DNA of 64,000 nt from Litchfieldia alkalitelluris (GCF_002019645.1 NZ_KV917374.1:5106369-5170368), one strand, 5' to 3'. Counted from the first letter of the stretch, positions 26,847-37,130 are shown. Notes: generated by a model from the sequence alone, not told the origin. Translations and numbers: made by a program.

Positions 26847-28256
26847 TTAGAGGGTGCCTTCTTTTAAAATAAGTTGCGAGACACACTCCACATGCGCCGT
26901 ATGAGGAAACATGTCAACAGGTTGTACATAATTCACTTTATAATTCTTTGATAATGTTTTAATATCTTTTGCTAATGTAGATGGATTACAAGATACATAC
27001 ACAAGTTTCTTCGGTTTTACCTTCATGACTGTTTCGAGTAGCTTTGAATCACAACCAGTTCGAGGTGGATCAACGACAACAACATCCGGTTTCCAGCCTT
27101 CTTTAACCCATTTTGGTAACCATTCTTCCGCTTTACCTGTAACATATGTAGCATTATCGATTCCATGTCTTTTGGCGTTCTTTTTCGCATCCGCGATCGC
27201 CTCACCAATGGTATCCATTCCTCTTAGTTCTGCTGCATCCTTAGCAAGCCAAAGGCCAATTGTTCCAACTCCACAGTATGCATCAACAATTTTCTCGTTT
27301 CCTGTTAACTGTGCTGCTTTTTTAACTTCATCATACAACTTTACGGTTTGGTATGGATTTAACTGAAAAAATGCCCTTGCCGACAATTCAAACTGTAAAT
27401 CCCCAAGGGTTTCCTGAATGACTTCTTTTCCGTGAAGTGGTTGGGTAACATCTCCAAAAATGAGGGAGGTTTTATTGCCATTAATATTTTGAACAATAGA
27501 TTTGACCTCAGGTAACCTTTTAGTGATTTCTTCAACTAACACTTGTTTTCTCGGGATGTTTTTCTCGGCAGTAATCAGAACCACCTGGACTTCCCCAGAT
27601 TCCACACCCACTCTGGTGACAATTGTTCGCACAAGCCCTTTTCGATTTCGTTCATTATAGATGGAAATCTTTAGATCCTGTAAGATTCTCTTAATAACTT
27701 GTGTCACTTTATTTGTTGCCTCATGCTGGACCATACAATCTGCTATATCAATTAAATAATGTGAGTTTATCCCGTATAGTCCGGCAATTACCTTTTGCTT
27801 TTGTAAGCCAACTTGAAATTGACTTTTATTTCGGTAATTCCATGGATCTTCCATCCCAAGAGTTTGTTTTATATTAAGTTCTTCAATTGATACATTTGTA
27901 TAACGTTCAAATGCTTGGACAACAATATCCCTTTTTTCCTTTAGTTGTTGATGATAATCCAAATGTTGAAGCTGGCAGCCGCCACATTGTTCATAAATAG
28001 GACACGGTGGAGCAATTCGATGCTCCGATTTCTTGCGAATTTTCTTTATCTTACCTTCAGCAAACTTCTCTTGCACTTTGGTCGCTTCGACAACGACTTC
28101 CTCACCCGGAAGTGCACCTGGTACAAAGACTACCTGCTTTTTAAAAAAGCCAACCCCTTCACCGTTTATACCTAAACGCTTGATTGTTAATGGAAAGGTT
28201 TGCCCTTCTTGAAGTTTTATATTATCATTAGACTTTTTTGTTTGAGGCTTCATCAT
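26847..28256 (-). CDS. rlmD: 23S rRNA (uracil-C5)-methyltransferase, RlmD/RlmCD type
   Basis: A 469-residue SAM-dependent enzyme that methylates uridines in 23S rRNA to 5-methyluridine. An N-terminal TRAM domain (residues ~15-75) is followed by the [4Fe-4S] cysteines in [14 protein letters not shown]. The SAM-binding [14 protein letters not shown], the VVDPPRTGC motif and the catalytic cysteine in [12 protein letters not shown] follow. In B. subtilis one such enzyme makes both m5U747 and m5U1939. Two adjacent ATG codons are equally possible starts after GGAG. The gene is downstream of pdaA on the same strand. Confidence 0.9.
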   Translation of the reverse strand: MMKPQTKKSNDNIKLQEGQTFPLTIKRLGINGEGVGFFKKQVVFVPGALPGEEVVVEATKVQEKFAEGKIKKIRKKSEHRIAPPCPIYEQCGGCQLQHLDYHQQLKEKRDIVVQAFERYTNVSIEELNIKQTLGMEDPWNYRNKSQFQVGLQKQKVIAGLYGINSHYLIDIADCMVQHEATNKVTQVIKRILQDLKISIYNERNRKGLVRTIVTRVGVESGEVQVVLITAEKNIPRKQVLVEEITKRLPEVKSIVQNINGNKTSLIFGDVTQPLHGKEVIQETLGDLQFELSARAFFQLNPYQTVKLYDEVKKAAQLTGNEKIVDAYCGVGTIGLWLAKDAAELRGMDTIGEAIADAKKNAKRHGIDNATYVTGKAEEWLPKWVKEGWKPDVVVVDPPRTGCDSKLLETVMKVKPKKLVYVSCNPSTLAKDIKTLSKNYKVNYVQPVDMFPHTAHVECVSQLILKEGTL

Positions 28257-28316
28257 TACAGCTCCATCTTATTTACTATACTCCTTACTAGTATAGCAAA
28301 AATTATCAAATCAAAT

Positions 28317-28351
28317 GCAAAAACACACCTTTAAGCGTTTACCCAAAGGTG
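28317..28351 (-). terminator. Terminator after pdaA
   Basis: CACCTTT pairs with AAAGGTG, followed on the minus strand by GTTTTTGC. Confidence 0.6.
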
Positions 28352-28413
28352 CCAAAGTGGATATCCCCTTCTTCTCACAATTCCAGGGACAGCCCCGAAC
28401 CACAGCTCTAGAG

Positions 28414-29223
28414 CTAATTGATATTAAATAACAATGGTTCATCTATGTCCAATTTTTTTGTCATTAAATGATCTAGACTATGGAATGAATATCCATCAGC
28501 TTGAAGATCTGTTATGGCTTTTTCAAGCGCTTCAGCATTATCCTTAGAGACTGTATGAAGTAATAGAATTGCCCCGGGATGAATTTGTCTCATGATATTC
28601 TCATAAGCATATTCCCACCCTCGTTGTTGATCTACATGCCAATCAACAAATGCTAATGACCAAAATACATTTTGATATCCGAGTTCATTTGATAGTGCAA
28701 GTGTTCTTTCACTAAATACACCCCGAGGAGGACGTAAATATGCAACATCCTTTTGTCCTGTTAAACGCTCTGTTTCATCTCTAACTGAATTTAGCTCTCT
28801 TTTAAGGCGCTCATCACTTACCTTTGTTAAGTCGGGGTGATGCCAGGAGTGATTTCCTACAATATGACCTTCAGCTGCCATTCGTTTAACCAATTCTGAT
28901 TGATCTTTTAGGTAATGTCCTGTTACAAAAAATGTAGCAGGGACATTCTTCTTCTTTAACACATCTAATATTTGTCCTGTATACCCATTTTCATATCCAT
29001 TATCAAAGGTTAAGTAAACTTCTTTTTTGGTTGTATCTCCAAGATAATAAGTGCTATAATTTCCCAATAATACATTCAACTCTTCACCTGCATTTGGTGG
29101 TTCATGGTTTTGACTCTTTTTAAACCCCCAATGAATTGGTTGATTGGAATAATTCGCATTGGCATAAGAACTACATGAAAAGGTTATTCCAATTACAACA
29201 AGCAAAAAAACAATCCTATTCAC
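28414..29223 (-). CDS. pdaA: Polysaccharide deacetylase PdaA, spore cortex muramic-lactam synthesis
   Basis: A 269-residue exported enzyme that removes the N-acetyl group of muramic acid in the spore cortex, allowing muramic delta-lactam formation needed for germination. A signal peptide covers about residues 1-24. The NodB domain has the first motif TFDNGYENG (TFDDG in most deacetylases, with Asn as in PdaA), the zinc histidines of HSWHH, RPPRGVFS, and the late LLLHTVSKDN. The start is the GTG 8 bases after GGAGG; a TTG one codon earlier is also possible. Its presence supports a spore-forming host. Confidence 0.92.
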   Translation of the reverse strand: MNRIVFLLVVIGITFSCSSYANANYSNQPIHWGFKKSQNHEPPNAGEELNVLLGNYSTYYLGDTTKKEVYLTFDNGYENGYTGQILDVLKKKNVPATFFVTGHYLKDQSELVKRMAAEGHIVGNHSWHHPDLTKVSDERLKRELNSVRDETERLTGQKDVAYLRPPRGVFSERTLALSNELGYQNVFWSLAFVDWHVDQQRGWEYAYENIMRQIHPGAILLLHTVSKDNAEALEKAITDLQADGYSFHSLDHLMTKKLDIDEPLLFNIN

Positions 29224-29387
29224 CAAATGACCCTCCCTAAACTACAGCATGTTATTTGTTAATATTTGCAGAATCAGGCACTTCATGCTGGGAAGTGTTT
29301 TCCAATATCGTTTACTTGCTACATATCCTGTAGATCACTGGTTAAAATAGATGAGACATATTTTCTAGAGAAAGGTAACATGGTGCT

Positions 29388-30173
29388 ATGGAAATTAAAC
29401 CACTTGAACAAGTCGAGGAGCTCGCCTTAAAAAAAGTGATAATTTACTCAAAAAATCCTCTCCACTATATTGCTCGTTCAATGCTTGCAAGTATGTTTAT
29501 TGGATTTGGGGTTATTGTTGCATTTAAAACTGGTGGTTTTTTTTACGCTGAACATTCACCGTTCACATATCCCATGGCAGCGATTACTTTTGGAGCAGCC
29601 ATCATTTTAATCGCATATGGTGGCGGAGACTTATTTACAGGAAACACATTTTACTATACATACACTGCTCTTAGAAAAAAGATGAAATGGAATTTAGTAT
29701 ATAAATTATGGACTTTAAGCTATATCGGCAATATTCTTGGAGCGATCGTGTTTGCCTTTCTAATTTATACGACCGGTTTGTTCGATGATTACTCTGTTAA
29801 TGGTTTTCTGTTAAGCGTTGCTGAGAAAAAAATCCATGCCCCCCTTTCCGAGCTCTTTTTCCGTGGAATTCTTTGTAATTGGCTTGTATGTCTTGCTTTC
29901 TTTATTCCAATGTCTTTACAAGGTGATGGCCCAAAACTTTTTACAATGGTGTTATTTGTATTTTGCTTTTTTATTTCTGGTTATGAGCATAGTATTGCCA
30001 ATATGTGTACTTTTGCCATCGCACTCATCCTTGAACATCCTGAAACGATCACATTCGGCGGTGTTATCAGGAATTTAATCCCTGTTACAATTGGAAACCT
30101 GATTGGCGGAGCACTGTTAATGGGTGTTATGTATCATTATGTGAACAAGCCATTTTTAAAAGACGACAATTAA
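29388..30173 (+). CDS. Formate/nitrite transporter family protein (FocA/NirC)
   Basis: A 261-residue pentameric-channel family protein with six membrane helices. The family motifs are present: GGGDLFTGNTFYY (omega loop of helix 2) and the late ISGYEHSIANM (helix 5 break, with the conserved His) and GNLIGGALLMG. It would conduct formate, nitrite or another small anion. It begins with an ATG with GAAAGGTAAC upstream. The neighbours (pdaA and fumarase, both on the other strand) do not indicate the ion. Confidence 0.9.
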   Translation: MEIKPLEQVEELALKKVIIYSKNPLHYIARSMLASMFIGFGVIVAFKTGGFFYAEHSPFTYPMAAITFGAAIILIAYGGGDLFTGNTFYYTYTALRKKMKWNLVYKLWTLSYIGNILGAIVFAFLIYTTGLFDDYSVNGFLLSVAEKKIHAPLSELFFRGILCNWLVCLAFFIPMSLQGDGPKLFTMVLFVFCFFISGYEHSIANMCTFAIALILEHPETITFGGVIRNLIPVTIGNLIGGALLMGVMYHYVNKPFLKDDN

Positions 30174-30176
30174 AAA

Positions 30177-30208
30177 GCCAAGACCACCATGTTTCAGTCT
30201 TGGCAATT
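30177..30208 (+). terminator. Terminator after the formate/nitrite channel gene
   Basis: GCCAAGAC pairs with GTCTTGGC, followed by AATTTATTT. The T-run is weak. Confidence 0.7.
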
Positions 30209-30222
30209 TATTTAATCTTATC

Positions 30223-31761
30223 TTATTTAAAAACTGGTTCCTTGAATTGTGCAAGCTTCTCCAGAGATGATTTGTCCACATCTGCATGGAGACTATTTCC
30301 ATGAGAGTCCATTGTTACAACTGCTGTGAATCCCTCAACTTGAAGATGCCACATTGCTTCAGGAATCCCAAATTGCATCAAGTCTACCCCATCTACACCT
30401 TTTATACAGTCTGCATAATATTGTGCGGCACCACCTATCGCATTCAAGTAAACCCCGCCATGCTCTTTAAGTGCAGCAAGTGTTTTTGGACCCATGCCAC
30501 CTTTTCCAATTACGGCTCTTATCCCAAACCTTTTCATGATATCGCCTTGATAAGGTTCTTCTCGGATACTTGTTGTAGGTCCGGCTGCTTTTACATGCCA
30601 ATTACCTTCATCATCCTTAAGCATAACTGGTCCACAATGGTATATAATCTGACCATCTAAATCAACAGGAGCCTCATGATCACTCAAATATTTATGAATC
30701 GCATCACGACCAGTAAACATTCTTCCGTTTATACGAACCACATCTCCCACTTTTAACTGACGAACCTGTTCTTCAGTAATTGGTGCTTGTAACTCAACCA
30801 TCTTTGCTTCTTCTTTGGTCGTTTCTTGGATTCTTCCATCTTCTTTGGAAAAATCAATTTCTTCTCCTTCTTGGTATAACCAGTCATTTATATCACCTGA
30901 ATGCTGGTCAAGAGTCACCCCAAGGCGGCGGAATGCCCAACAATTATATGCGACTGAGACGAAGAAGCTTGCAGGGATACGATTCATAACTCCTACCTTA
31001 CAGCCAAGTAATGTCGCTTCACCACCAAACCCCATTGTACCAATTCCAAGCTTGTTGGCATTTTCCATTACATAGTCTTCTAACTTTTTGAGGTCTTCAT
31101 GACTATTTTCATCTTCAACACTACGGAATAATTGATCCTTTGCCAGCTCATAGCCTGAAGTACGGTCTCCACCTATTCCAACCCCGATAAAACCGGCACT
31201 ACAGCCTTGACCTTGGGCTTGGTAGACTGAATGCATAACACATTTACGAATACCATCTAAATCTCTTCCAGCTCTTCCTAAACCATCCAATTCACACGGA
31301 AGACTGTATTGAATGTTTTTATTCTCACAGCCACCACCCTTTAAGATAAGGCGTGCATCAATATAGTCTTTTTCCCATTGTTCAAACTTTATGACAGGTG
31401 TCCCATATCCCAAGTTATCTCCACTGTTTTCCCCTGTCAGTGAATCAACTGAATTTGGGCGTAGCTTCCCATCCTTTGTTGCTTGAGCAATTGCTTTAAA
31501 AATCGCTTCCTTTATTTTAAGTTGATTAACCCCAATCGGAGTTTTAATTTTAAAGGTTGGTAAACCTGTATCCTGACAGATTGGTGATACATTATCATCC
31601 GCCATCTTTATATTATTTGTAATGGTTGCAAGTGACATTGCAGCACGTGTCCCTGCATTTTCAAGTGCTTTAGCTTTGGCTACAGCACGTCTCACATCCT
31701 TAGGAAGTCTTGTAGATGTTTCCACAATTAACTTGTACATACTTTCTTGAATTTTTTCCAT
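30223..31761 (-). CDS. fumA: Fumarate hydratase class I (iron-sulfur)
   Basis: A 512-residue oxygen-sensitive fumarase interconverting fumarate and malate. The N-terminal domain has CQDTGLPTFKI (cluster ligand), GGGCENKN, and QGCSAGFIGVGIGGDR. The C-terminal Fe-S-type domain begins near residue 330 and includes HCGPVM, GKGGMG and the substrate-loop region near AMWHLQVEGF. The ATG follows GGGAGGGG. B. subtilis uses class II FumC (CitG), so this is an extra or replacement enzyme. It stands alone, with array DNA upstream. Confidence 0.92.
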   Translation of the reverse strand: MEKIQESMYKLIVETSTRLPKDVRRAVAKAKALENAGTRAAMSLATITNNIKMADDNVSPICQDTGLPTFKIKTPIGVNQLKIKEAIFKAIAQATKDGKLRPNSVDSLTGENSGDNLGYGTPVIKFEQWEKDYIDARLILKGGGCENKNIQYSLPCELDGLGRAGRDLDGIRKCVMHSVYQAQGQGCSAGFIGVGIGGDRTSGYELAKDQLFRSVEDENSHEDLKKLEDYVMENANKLGIGTMGFGGEATLLGCKVGVMNRIPASFFVSVAYNCWAFRRLGVTLDQHSGDINDWLYQEGEEIDFSKEDGRIQETTKEEAKMVELQAPITEEQVRQLKVGDVVRINGRMFTGRDAIHKYLSDHEAPVDLDGQIIYHCGPVMLKDDEGNWHVKAAGPTTSIREEPYQGDIMKRFGIRAVIGKGGMGPKTLAALKEHGGVYLNAIGGAAQYYADCIKGVDGVDLMQFGIPEAMWHLQVEGFTAVVTMDSHGNSLHADVDKSSLEKLAQFKEPVFK

Positions 31762-32059
31762 TTTTACTACCCCTCTCCCTTGTTTCCCCTATAAAACATA
31801 TTCAATAATCACTTTTATATTATAAAAATTTTAAATTATTCTGACCAATTACTACAGGTACAATTATAACCTGTTACCTCTTATTCGAAAAGAGTTATGC
31901 AAACGGATACAGATCTTTTGGTGAAATTCGATGAAATTCGTTGGATATAGTCGAAGGTTTTTGGTTTTGGCTTCTGATTCCCAGACGGATGTTCAGCTCA
32001 GTCCACTAGTTGGGTGCTCACGCCGGACTCAGTTTGGTTCTCGCCTGTTCTTTAATTAA

Positions 32060-32705
32060 ATGTGGTCGCATTTAGCTTGATTCCCGCCGCATTTTCTGTT
32101 ATTCTCGCCGCATTTCTCACTCAACCCGCCGGATTCCATTGCACAGGTTACTCTCGGTGGGTGCTTGCGCCGCATTTTCTGTTATTCTCGCCGCATTTTT
32201 CATTCAACCCGCCGGATTCCATTGCACAGGTTACTCTCGGTGGGTGCTTGCGCCGCATTTAGCTTGATTCCCGCCGCATTTTCTGATATTCCCGCCCCAT
32301 TTTTCACTCAACCCGCCGGATTCCATTGCACAGGTTACTCTCGGTGGGTGCTTGCGCCGCATTTAGCTTGGTTCCCGCCGCATTTTCTGTTATTCTCGCC
32401 GCATTTTTCATTCAACCCGCCGGATTCCATTGCACAGGTTACTCTCGGTGGGTGCTTGCGCCGCATTTAGCTTGGTCCCGCCGCATTTTCTGTTATTCCC
32501 GCCCCATTTTTCATGCATTTAGCTTAATTCCCGCCGCATTTCCTGTTATTCTCGCCCCATTTATCATACAACCCGCCGGATTCCATTGCACAGGTTCCTC
32601 TCGGTGGATGCTTGCGCCGCATTCAGCTTGATTCCCGCCGCATTTTCTGTTATTCTCGCCGCATTTAGCTTGATTCCCGCCGGATTCCTTAGCACAGGTT
32701 ACTCT
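32060..32705. repeat. Tandem array, 104-bp unit built of 21+21+21+41 bp
   Basis: GCCGCAT-type cores start at 32252, 32273, 32294, 32315 and 32356, giving steps of 21, 21, 21 and 41 bp. The whole unit repeats at 104 bp (GGATTCC at 32214, 32318 and 32422). One early unit is 83 bp, exactly one 21-bp subunit short, and the last interval is 156 bp (104+52). It is much richer in GC than its surroundings. It lies in the 1.1-kb gap between fumA and the SE1561 gene. Open frames of about 100 codons inside it are repeat artefacts. Confidence 0.93.
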
Positions 32706-32886
32706 CGGAGGATGATTGGCAATTTCCTCAACTGAATTTCCTTATGAGATTTCTCCCACCAGCACTATTTCGGGTTCACGCCGCTTTTCAATCAACTCTC
32801 GCTAGATTCCACACCAAGGTTTCCCCTCAAATCCCCCCCCACAGAATACTATCTCAATCCAATAAAAAAACCACCAATAAGGCGGT

Positions 32887-33078
32887 TTATTCTTCTTCCC
32901 AATCATTTTTAAATTGGTCATACTTAAACTCTAAATCATCCAACATTTTGATTAATCGATCAATATCATCTAAATCTGTAGATTCAGGATCTAAAGAATC
33001 TATAACGTCTAAAAACATGTTTAAACGATTTTTCAAATATGAAATTTGTGAGTCTTTATCGTGAATTGCATTACCCAA
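32887..33078 (-). CDS. SE1561 family small protein (63 aa)
   Basis: A 63-residue acidic helical protein starting at a TTG 5 bases after AAAGGAGCGA. It reads (M)GNAIHDKDSQISYLKNRLNM, followed by DPESTDLDDIDRLIKMLDDL. This matches my memory of the SE1561 family of Firmicutes; function unknown. Upstream in-frame codons lack a ribosome site. Confidence 0.75.
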   Translation of the reverse strand: MGNAIHDKDSQISYLKNRLNMFLDVIDSLDPESTDLDDIDRLIKMLDDLEFKYDQFKNDWEEE

Positions 33079-33198
33079 GTAAATCGCTCCTTTCCGTATT
33101 ATCATATTAAAGATGCTTATTTATGGCAATCTTTAAGAAGGTAATTTCTCTTCTTATTATTACCCGTATACAGATTAGTACACACTTTTTGCAAGACA

Positions 33199-33228
33199 AA
33201 AAAAAACGCTTAATCAAGCGTTTTTTTA
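33199..33228. terminator. Terminator after yfkD
   Basis: AAAAAACGCTT and AAGCGTTTTTTT form a short stem with T-runs in both directions, directly after the yfkD stop. Confidence 0.85.
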
Positions 33229-33235
33229 TTAATTC

Positions 33236-34102
33236 TTACCTCGGCTTTTCTGTAGCTATAAATCCAAATGATATATGATCTTGAACTGGAATCCAGGCCC
33301 CAATTCCTTGATGAGTTACATTTTTAACCACAATGCTTTTCTTACTTCCTTTTAATACGAGATAGACTTCACCGTAAGTTACTTTCCCTTTTTCGTTAAC
33401 TGCAGGTGCATATCCATATAAATAGCCCAAGCGTTTTGATGGAATATTATAGATTTGGTCTTTTTTAGTGCCAGCACCGATGATTGTTGTAAAAGACAAC
33501 GGAAGCTTTGTTTTATTCGCTGCAGTAATTAACATCATTTTTTTCACTTCATCATCACTGTCAATTTTTGCAGTTAAACCACCCTTAACTTGCTTTTGGG
33601 CTTCTTGTTGATAATGGATTTGGTAAGGTGCTTTTCCACCACGATTATCATAGTAGTTAGTATTAACCTTTTGATATTCCCAGTTAATGCTTGTTTCAGA
33701 AGATTCGTAGTTCAGCGCCCATTGTCCAAGATAAATCGTAGCACGATAACCTATTGCTAATGGAGTAGTTGAAATTGACGATTCGTTAAGGATTTTTATT
33801 AAATCCGGATTCTCAATTTTTACTTCAGCAGTATTAATTAACTCCTCCGCAAGATCACTTGGCTGTAAATATGGTAAATCTTGCGTTGGGTTTGGATAGG
33901 TATTTTCTTTCGTGATATTCATTACTGAATTAGGTATCTCAAATTTTTCAGCAGCTTCAGTTTCTTCTGGTTGTTGTTTTGGTTTTTCTTCCTTATCCTT
34001 TTTTTCCTCAACAGGTTTATCTTTATTTTTCTCAGCGAAAACATCATTCGACAGACTTAATAATAAAACTATAGCAGCAAAACAATGAAATAGTACTTTC
34101 AT
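33236..34102 (-). CDS. yfkD: YfkD family exported protein
   Basis: A 288-residue protein with a signal peptide (about residues 1-23, ending NDVFAEK) and then a Lys/Glu-rich low-complexity linker (24-55). The C-terminal two thirds is a conserved domain with SVMNITKEN, GYRATIYLGQWALNYES and IGAWIPVQDHISFGF. It is somewhat longer than B. subtilis YfkD because of the linker. The ATG follows AGGAG. It is probably secreted and surface-associated; function unknown. Confidence 0.85.
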   Translation of the reverse strand: MKVLFHCFAAIVLLLSLSNDVFAEKNKDKPVEEKKDKEEKPKQQPEETEAAEKFEIPNSVMNITKENTYPNPTQDLPYLQPSDLAEELINTAEVKIENPDLIKILNESSISTTPLAIGYRATIYLGQWALNYESSETSINWEYQKVNTNYYDNRGGKAPYQIHYQQEAQKQVKGGLTAKIDSDDEVKKMMLITAANKTKLPLSFTTIIGAGTKKDQIYNIPSKRLGYLYGYAPAVNEKGKVTYGEVYLVLKGSKKSIVVKNVTHQGIGAWIPVQDHISFGFIATEKPR

Positions 34103-34155
34103 CTAAGAGACTCCTTTCAACCTTTTGCTGTTAGTTTTTTCGAATAAAAATGAAA

Positions 34156-34800
34156 TTATCCATTCTTTTTTGCAAATACCTGCTTTTCTCTTGTTAACAT
34201 ATCCATACACTTTTCTAATGTTGGGAAGAACAATTGGATTAGAGGTCCTATACTGAAGGTAATTATGATCGTTCCAATTCCAATTGGGCCTTTAAAAATA
34301 AACGCAAGGATTAAAGCTGTAACTTCACCAATTGTCTTGGCAACCATTAAATTCACTTTTAACCTTTCCCTAATTGCGACCATTAATTGGTCAATCGGTG
34401 AAAGTGGAAATTTCGCCTGTAAATAGGTTGCAATCCCAAACGCAAGTGCAATGATTCCTAAAATCAACAGCAATATTTTTTGCCCAAAGTCAGTTGGGAC
34501 AAGATCTCCGAACATATAAATAAGCCAAAAATCAATAAAAAAGCCAATCAGGGTAATCGTAATGATTGCTAAATAGGCAGGTCTTGATTTTAACAAAATA
34601 GCATTGAGGATAATTAAGATAATACCGACAATAATTGTCCAAGTTCCTACTGTAAAACCAATGATGTTGGAAAGTCCTACGTTTAACGCATCCCAAGCAC
34701 CTGCTCCTAAATCTGCAACAATGGTCAAACTAATCCCTAATGAGATGACGAACAACCCAATTAGATAAAATAGCGTTCTATAGTAATAAGTTTTAATCAT
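34156..34800 (-). CDS. YczE/YitT-like integral membrane protein
   Basis: A 214-residue protein with five to six hydrophobic helices and the family block LGAGAWDALNVGLS after the first helix. PLSPIDQLMVAIRERLK is in the middle. This is the YczE/YyaS family (COG2364), whose molecular role is not established; one member is needed for surfactin production in B. subtilis. It begins at an ATG after AAGGAG. Confidence 0.8.
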   Translation of the reverse strand: MIKTYYYRTLFYLIGLFVISLGISLTIVADLGAGAWDALNVGLSNIIGFTVGTWTIIVGIILIILNAILLKSRPAYLAIITITLIGFFIDFWLIYMFGDLVPTDFGQKILLLILGIIALAFGIATYLQAKFPLSPIDQLMVAIRERLKVNLMVAKTIGEVTALILAFIFKGPIGIGTIIITFSIGPLIQLFFPTLEKCMDMLTREKQVFAKKNG

Positions 34801-34903
34801 TCAAGTTACTCCTTGTGAATTCTATTCAATTTATTGTTAGTAAAATTTATAGTATATCAGACATCATTTTTAATTCATATTTTTTATTTCTTATGAAAAT
34901 TCA

Positions 34904-34933
34904 TAAAAAAAATGCGTTAACAACTTAACGCAT
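34904..34933 (-). terminator. Terminator after the OsmC gene
   Basis: ATGCGTTAA pairs with TTAACGCAT, followed on the minus strand by TTTTTTTAT. Confidence 0.85.
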
Positions 34934-34945
34934 CTTGATAAATTA

Positions 34946-35332
34946 CTACTGTGTAATTAACTCAAATGTTTCCTCAATTTCAATACTATTCTTAACGGAT
35001 TGTGCCATAGGGCAATTTTTTGCTGCTAAATGTATGGATTGTTCTATTTTTTTAGGATCTAGATCAGTCCCTTTAATTAAATAATGTATACAGATTTTTT
35101 CAATTCGATTCGCTTCAGCCTCATTTCGAGTAACAGCTGATTTTATTGTAAGATCATCAATTTTTATTCTTTTCTTATCAAGAATTTTTCTTAACACGCC
35201 ACCACTACAAACAACAATAGATGATACCATTAGTTGAAACGGTCTATATCCATGTGCTTCATCACCTGCTACATGTAATTCACCAAATTCAAATTCTGTG
35301 GTAAACCCAACTTCCTTCATTTTAAATTCCAT
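34946..35332 (-). CDS. OsmC family peroxiredoxin-like protein
   Basis: A 128-residue OsmC/Ohr superfamily protein. The two redox cysteines of the family are present (VVCSGGVLRKIL and KNCPMAQSV), so a thiol-dependent hydroperoxide reductase activity is plausible. The ATG reading MEFKMKEVGF is chosen because TGGAG lies at workable distance. A GTG four codons earlier has no site. It is closer to the YhfA-like general branch than to Ohr. Confidence 0.85.
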   Translation of the reverse strand: MEFKMKEVGFTTEFEFGELHVAGDEAHGYRPFQLMVSSIVVCSGGVLRKILDKKRIKIDDLTIKSAVTRNEAEANRIEKICIHYLIKGTDLDPKKIEQSIHLAAKNCPMAQSVKNSIEIEETFELITQ

Positions 35333-35637
35333 TATGTAATTCACTCCAGACTGTAAATTAAAATATGTACTAAAAATATAAATGAGATGCCACCTTTTAG
35401 CAAATGTTATCTATTAAGAATGCCTGGCTATCCTTTCTCCAACAGATTAATCTTGAGGTGCATTTGCTGGTTTTCATTGGAGATCGTAGTTTAAATTTAA
35501 CCTAACTAATCTATTTAGTGTATCAGTAACAGTAAAAAACCCTTTATCGTGACAGACAACCCCAAACTTTTGTATGATGTATGTTGTGATTAAAATAACT
35601 CGATGTTTTTAATCAATTTTCTGTATTGGAGATCGTT

Positions 35638-36813
35638 ATGCAAAATACAAACATTCGTTTTTGGGTTTTGGTTAGTATTGTAGCTATTTCAGGTTTCAGT
35701 CAAGGGATGCTTTTACCTTTAATTGCAGTCATCTTTGAGACTAGTGGTGTCTCTTCATTTTTGAACGGATTAAATGCTACAGCCTTATATATAGGTGTAT
35801 TATTGGCTTCCCCTTTCATGGAGCAGCCCCTAAGAAAATTCGGATATAAGCCAATCATCTTGATTGGTGGATTAATTGTGATTATTTCACTTGCCCTCTT
35901 TCCTGTATGGCAATCATTTTGGTTCTGGTTCGTCTTACGTTTATTAATTGGGATAGGAGACCATGCTCTTCATTTTGGTACACAAACGTGGATAACCGAC
36001 TTTTCTCCTGCTAACAAGCGAGGCAGGAATATATCACTTTACGGACTATTTTTCGGAATAGGTTTTGCAATCGGTCCTTTAATGACACCTTTAGTACATA
36101 TTAATGAAGCTTTACCCTTTATACTATCATCGGTTTTATGCCTAATAAGCTGGTCATTTCTATTTTTACTGAAAAACGAACATCCTGAACAAGACGTAGA
36201 GATGAATTCCTTTTTTGATACAATGAAAAGATTTTCAGCAGCTTGGAAATATGGTTGGGTTGCCTTTTTACCACCGCTTTCATATGGATTCCTTGAGGCT
36301 TCTTTAAATGGCAGCTTTCCTGTCTATGCCCTTAGAATAGGATTAGATGTAAAAAATGTCTCCTTCCTATTGGTTTCATTTGCAATTGGTGGGATTGTTT
36401 TCCAACTGCCATTAGGAATATTGAGTGACAAATATGGAAGAAGGAAAACTTTAATAGCCATTCTAACACTTGGGTTTATAAGCTTTACAACAGCTGGCTT
36501 TCTTGAGCAATCATTTTTTCTACTCGCTTTATGTTTATTTATTGCCGGCATGTTTGTTGGCTCCACCTTCTCACTGGGTATTTCCTACATGGCTGATTTG
36601 ATGCCTAAAAATTTGCTACCTACAGGGAATATTATGTGCGGAATCTTCTTTAGTCTCGGAAGCCTAATTGGGCCGTCTTTTGGGGGACTTTTTATTCAAT
36701 ATATTAAAAACATAAGTTTCTTCAGTATTATTAGCTTTTTGTATTTAGCAATTCTTCTGCTCATTTTGTTTAAAGGTAGAAAGACCTCTATGGTTATCGC
36801 GAATCAGCATTAA
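35638..36813 (+). CDS. yfkF: Major facilitator superfamily transporter YfkF
   Basis: A 391-residue transporter with twelve predicted helices. The MFS loop motif between helices 2 and 3 is modified (PFMEQPLRKFGYKP), and the second-half copy is canonical (GILSDKYGRRKT). The length equals B. subtilis YfkF and the yfkD-yfkF-yfkH order is kept. I use the ATG 6 bases after TGGAG; a TTG 12 bases upstream overlaps that site. Substrate unknown. Confidence 0.85.
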   Translation: MQNTNIRFWVLVSIVAISGFSQGMLLPLIAVIFETSGVSSFLNGLNATALYIGVLLASPFMEQPLRKFGYKPIILIGGLIVIISLALFPVWQSFWFWFVLRLLIGIGDHALHFGTQTWITDFSPANKRGRNISLYGLFFGIGFAIGPLMTPLVHINEALPFILSSVLCLISWSFLFLLKNEHPEQDVEMNSFFDTMKRFSAAWKYGWVAFLPPLSYGFLEASLNGSFPVYALRIGLDVKNVSFLLVSFAIGGIVFQLPLGILSDKYGRRKTLIAILTLGFISFTTAGFLEQSFFLLALCLFIAGMFVGSTFSLGISYMADLMPKNLLPTGNIMCGIFFSLGSLIGPSFGGLFIQYIKNISFFSIISFLYLAILLLILFKGRKTSMVIANQH

Positions 36814-36819
36814 AAGTCC

Positions 36820-36853
36820 GACTATCAACAAAACAAGTTGATAGTCTTTTTAT
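36820..36853 (+). terminator. Terminator after yfkF
   Basis: GACTATCAAC pairs with GTTGATAGTC, followed by TTTTTATTTC. Confidence 0.9.
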
Positions 36854-36949
36854 TTCTTTTTACCTATTTTTCCAAAAATCGTTAGATGCGGAAATCGAAC
36901 ATATCTATAATACTTCGTATTATTTGCTTGAAGAGATCGCCGAATAACT

Positions 36950-37065
36950 TTAAGAAAAGCGCAAGCGCGACTTAGTCAGCCCCGAAAAGAGATGGAAGAT
37001 TCTGATGACTAGGGCTCTTAAAGCTCTCTAGTGATTTGGCGCTGGAGCTAGTCACCATAAATACT
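36950..37065. repeat. Interspersed GCGC/AGGGGCTGG element, copy 3
   Basis: Reads AAAAGCGCAAGCGCGACT, TAGTCAGCCCC, AAAAGAGATGG, TGATGACTAGG, GCTCTTAAAGCTCTC, GGCGCTGGAGCTAG and AAATACTTGATTCAAAT. It is the best preserved of the three copies in the window. The outer GCGC blocks are complementary. Confidence 0.75.
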
Positions 37066-37097
37066 TGATTCAAATTATACACATTCTCTTTTCTGCA

Positions 37098-37130
37098 AAC
37101 ACCAGACCACTTGAAGGGCCTGGTGTTTTT
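37098..37130 (+). terminator. Hairpin with T-run after repeat copy 3
   Basis: AACACCAG pairs with CTGGTGTT, followed by TTTG. The loop (ACCACTTGAAGGGC) resembles that of the hairpin at 11215, which follows copy 2. The hairpin may therefore travel with the repeat. Confidence 0.6.

Noticed and set aside
28354-28400. GGGACAGCCCCGAACC segment near pdaA
   Set aside because: Resembles short GC-rich Bacillus intergenic repeats, but only one fragment is present in the window, so no family can be shown.
32062-32631. Open frames of about 100 codons through the 32-kb array
   Set aside because: They arise because stop codons are scarce in the GC-rich repeat. The 104-bp unit shifts frame each copy and no ribosome site precedes them.
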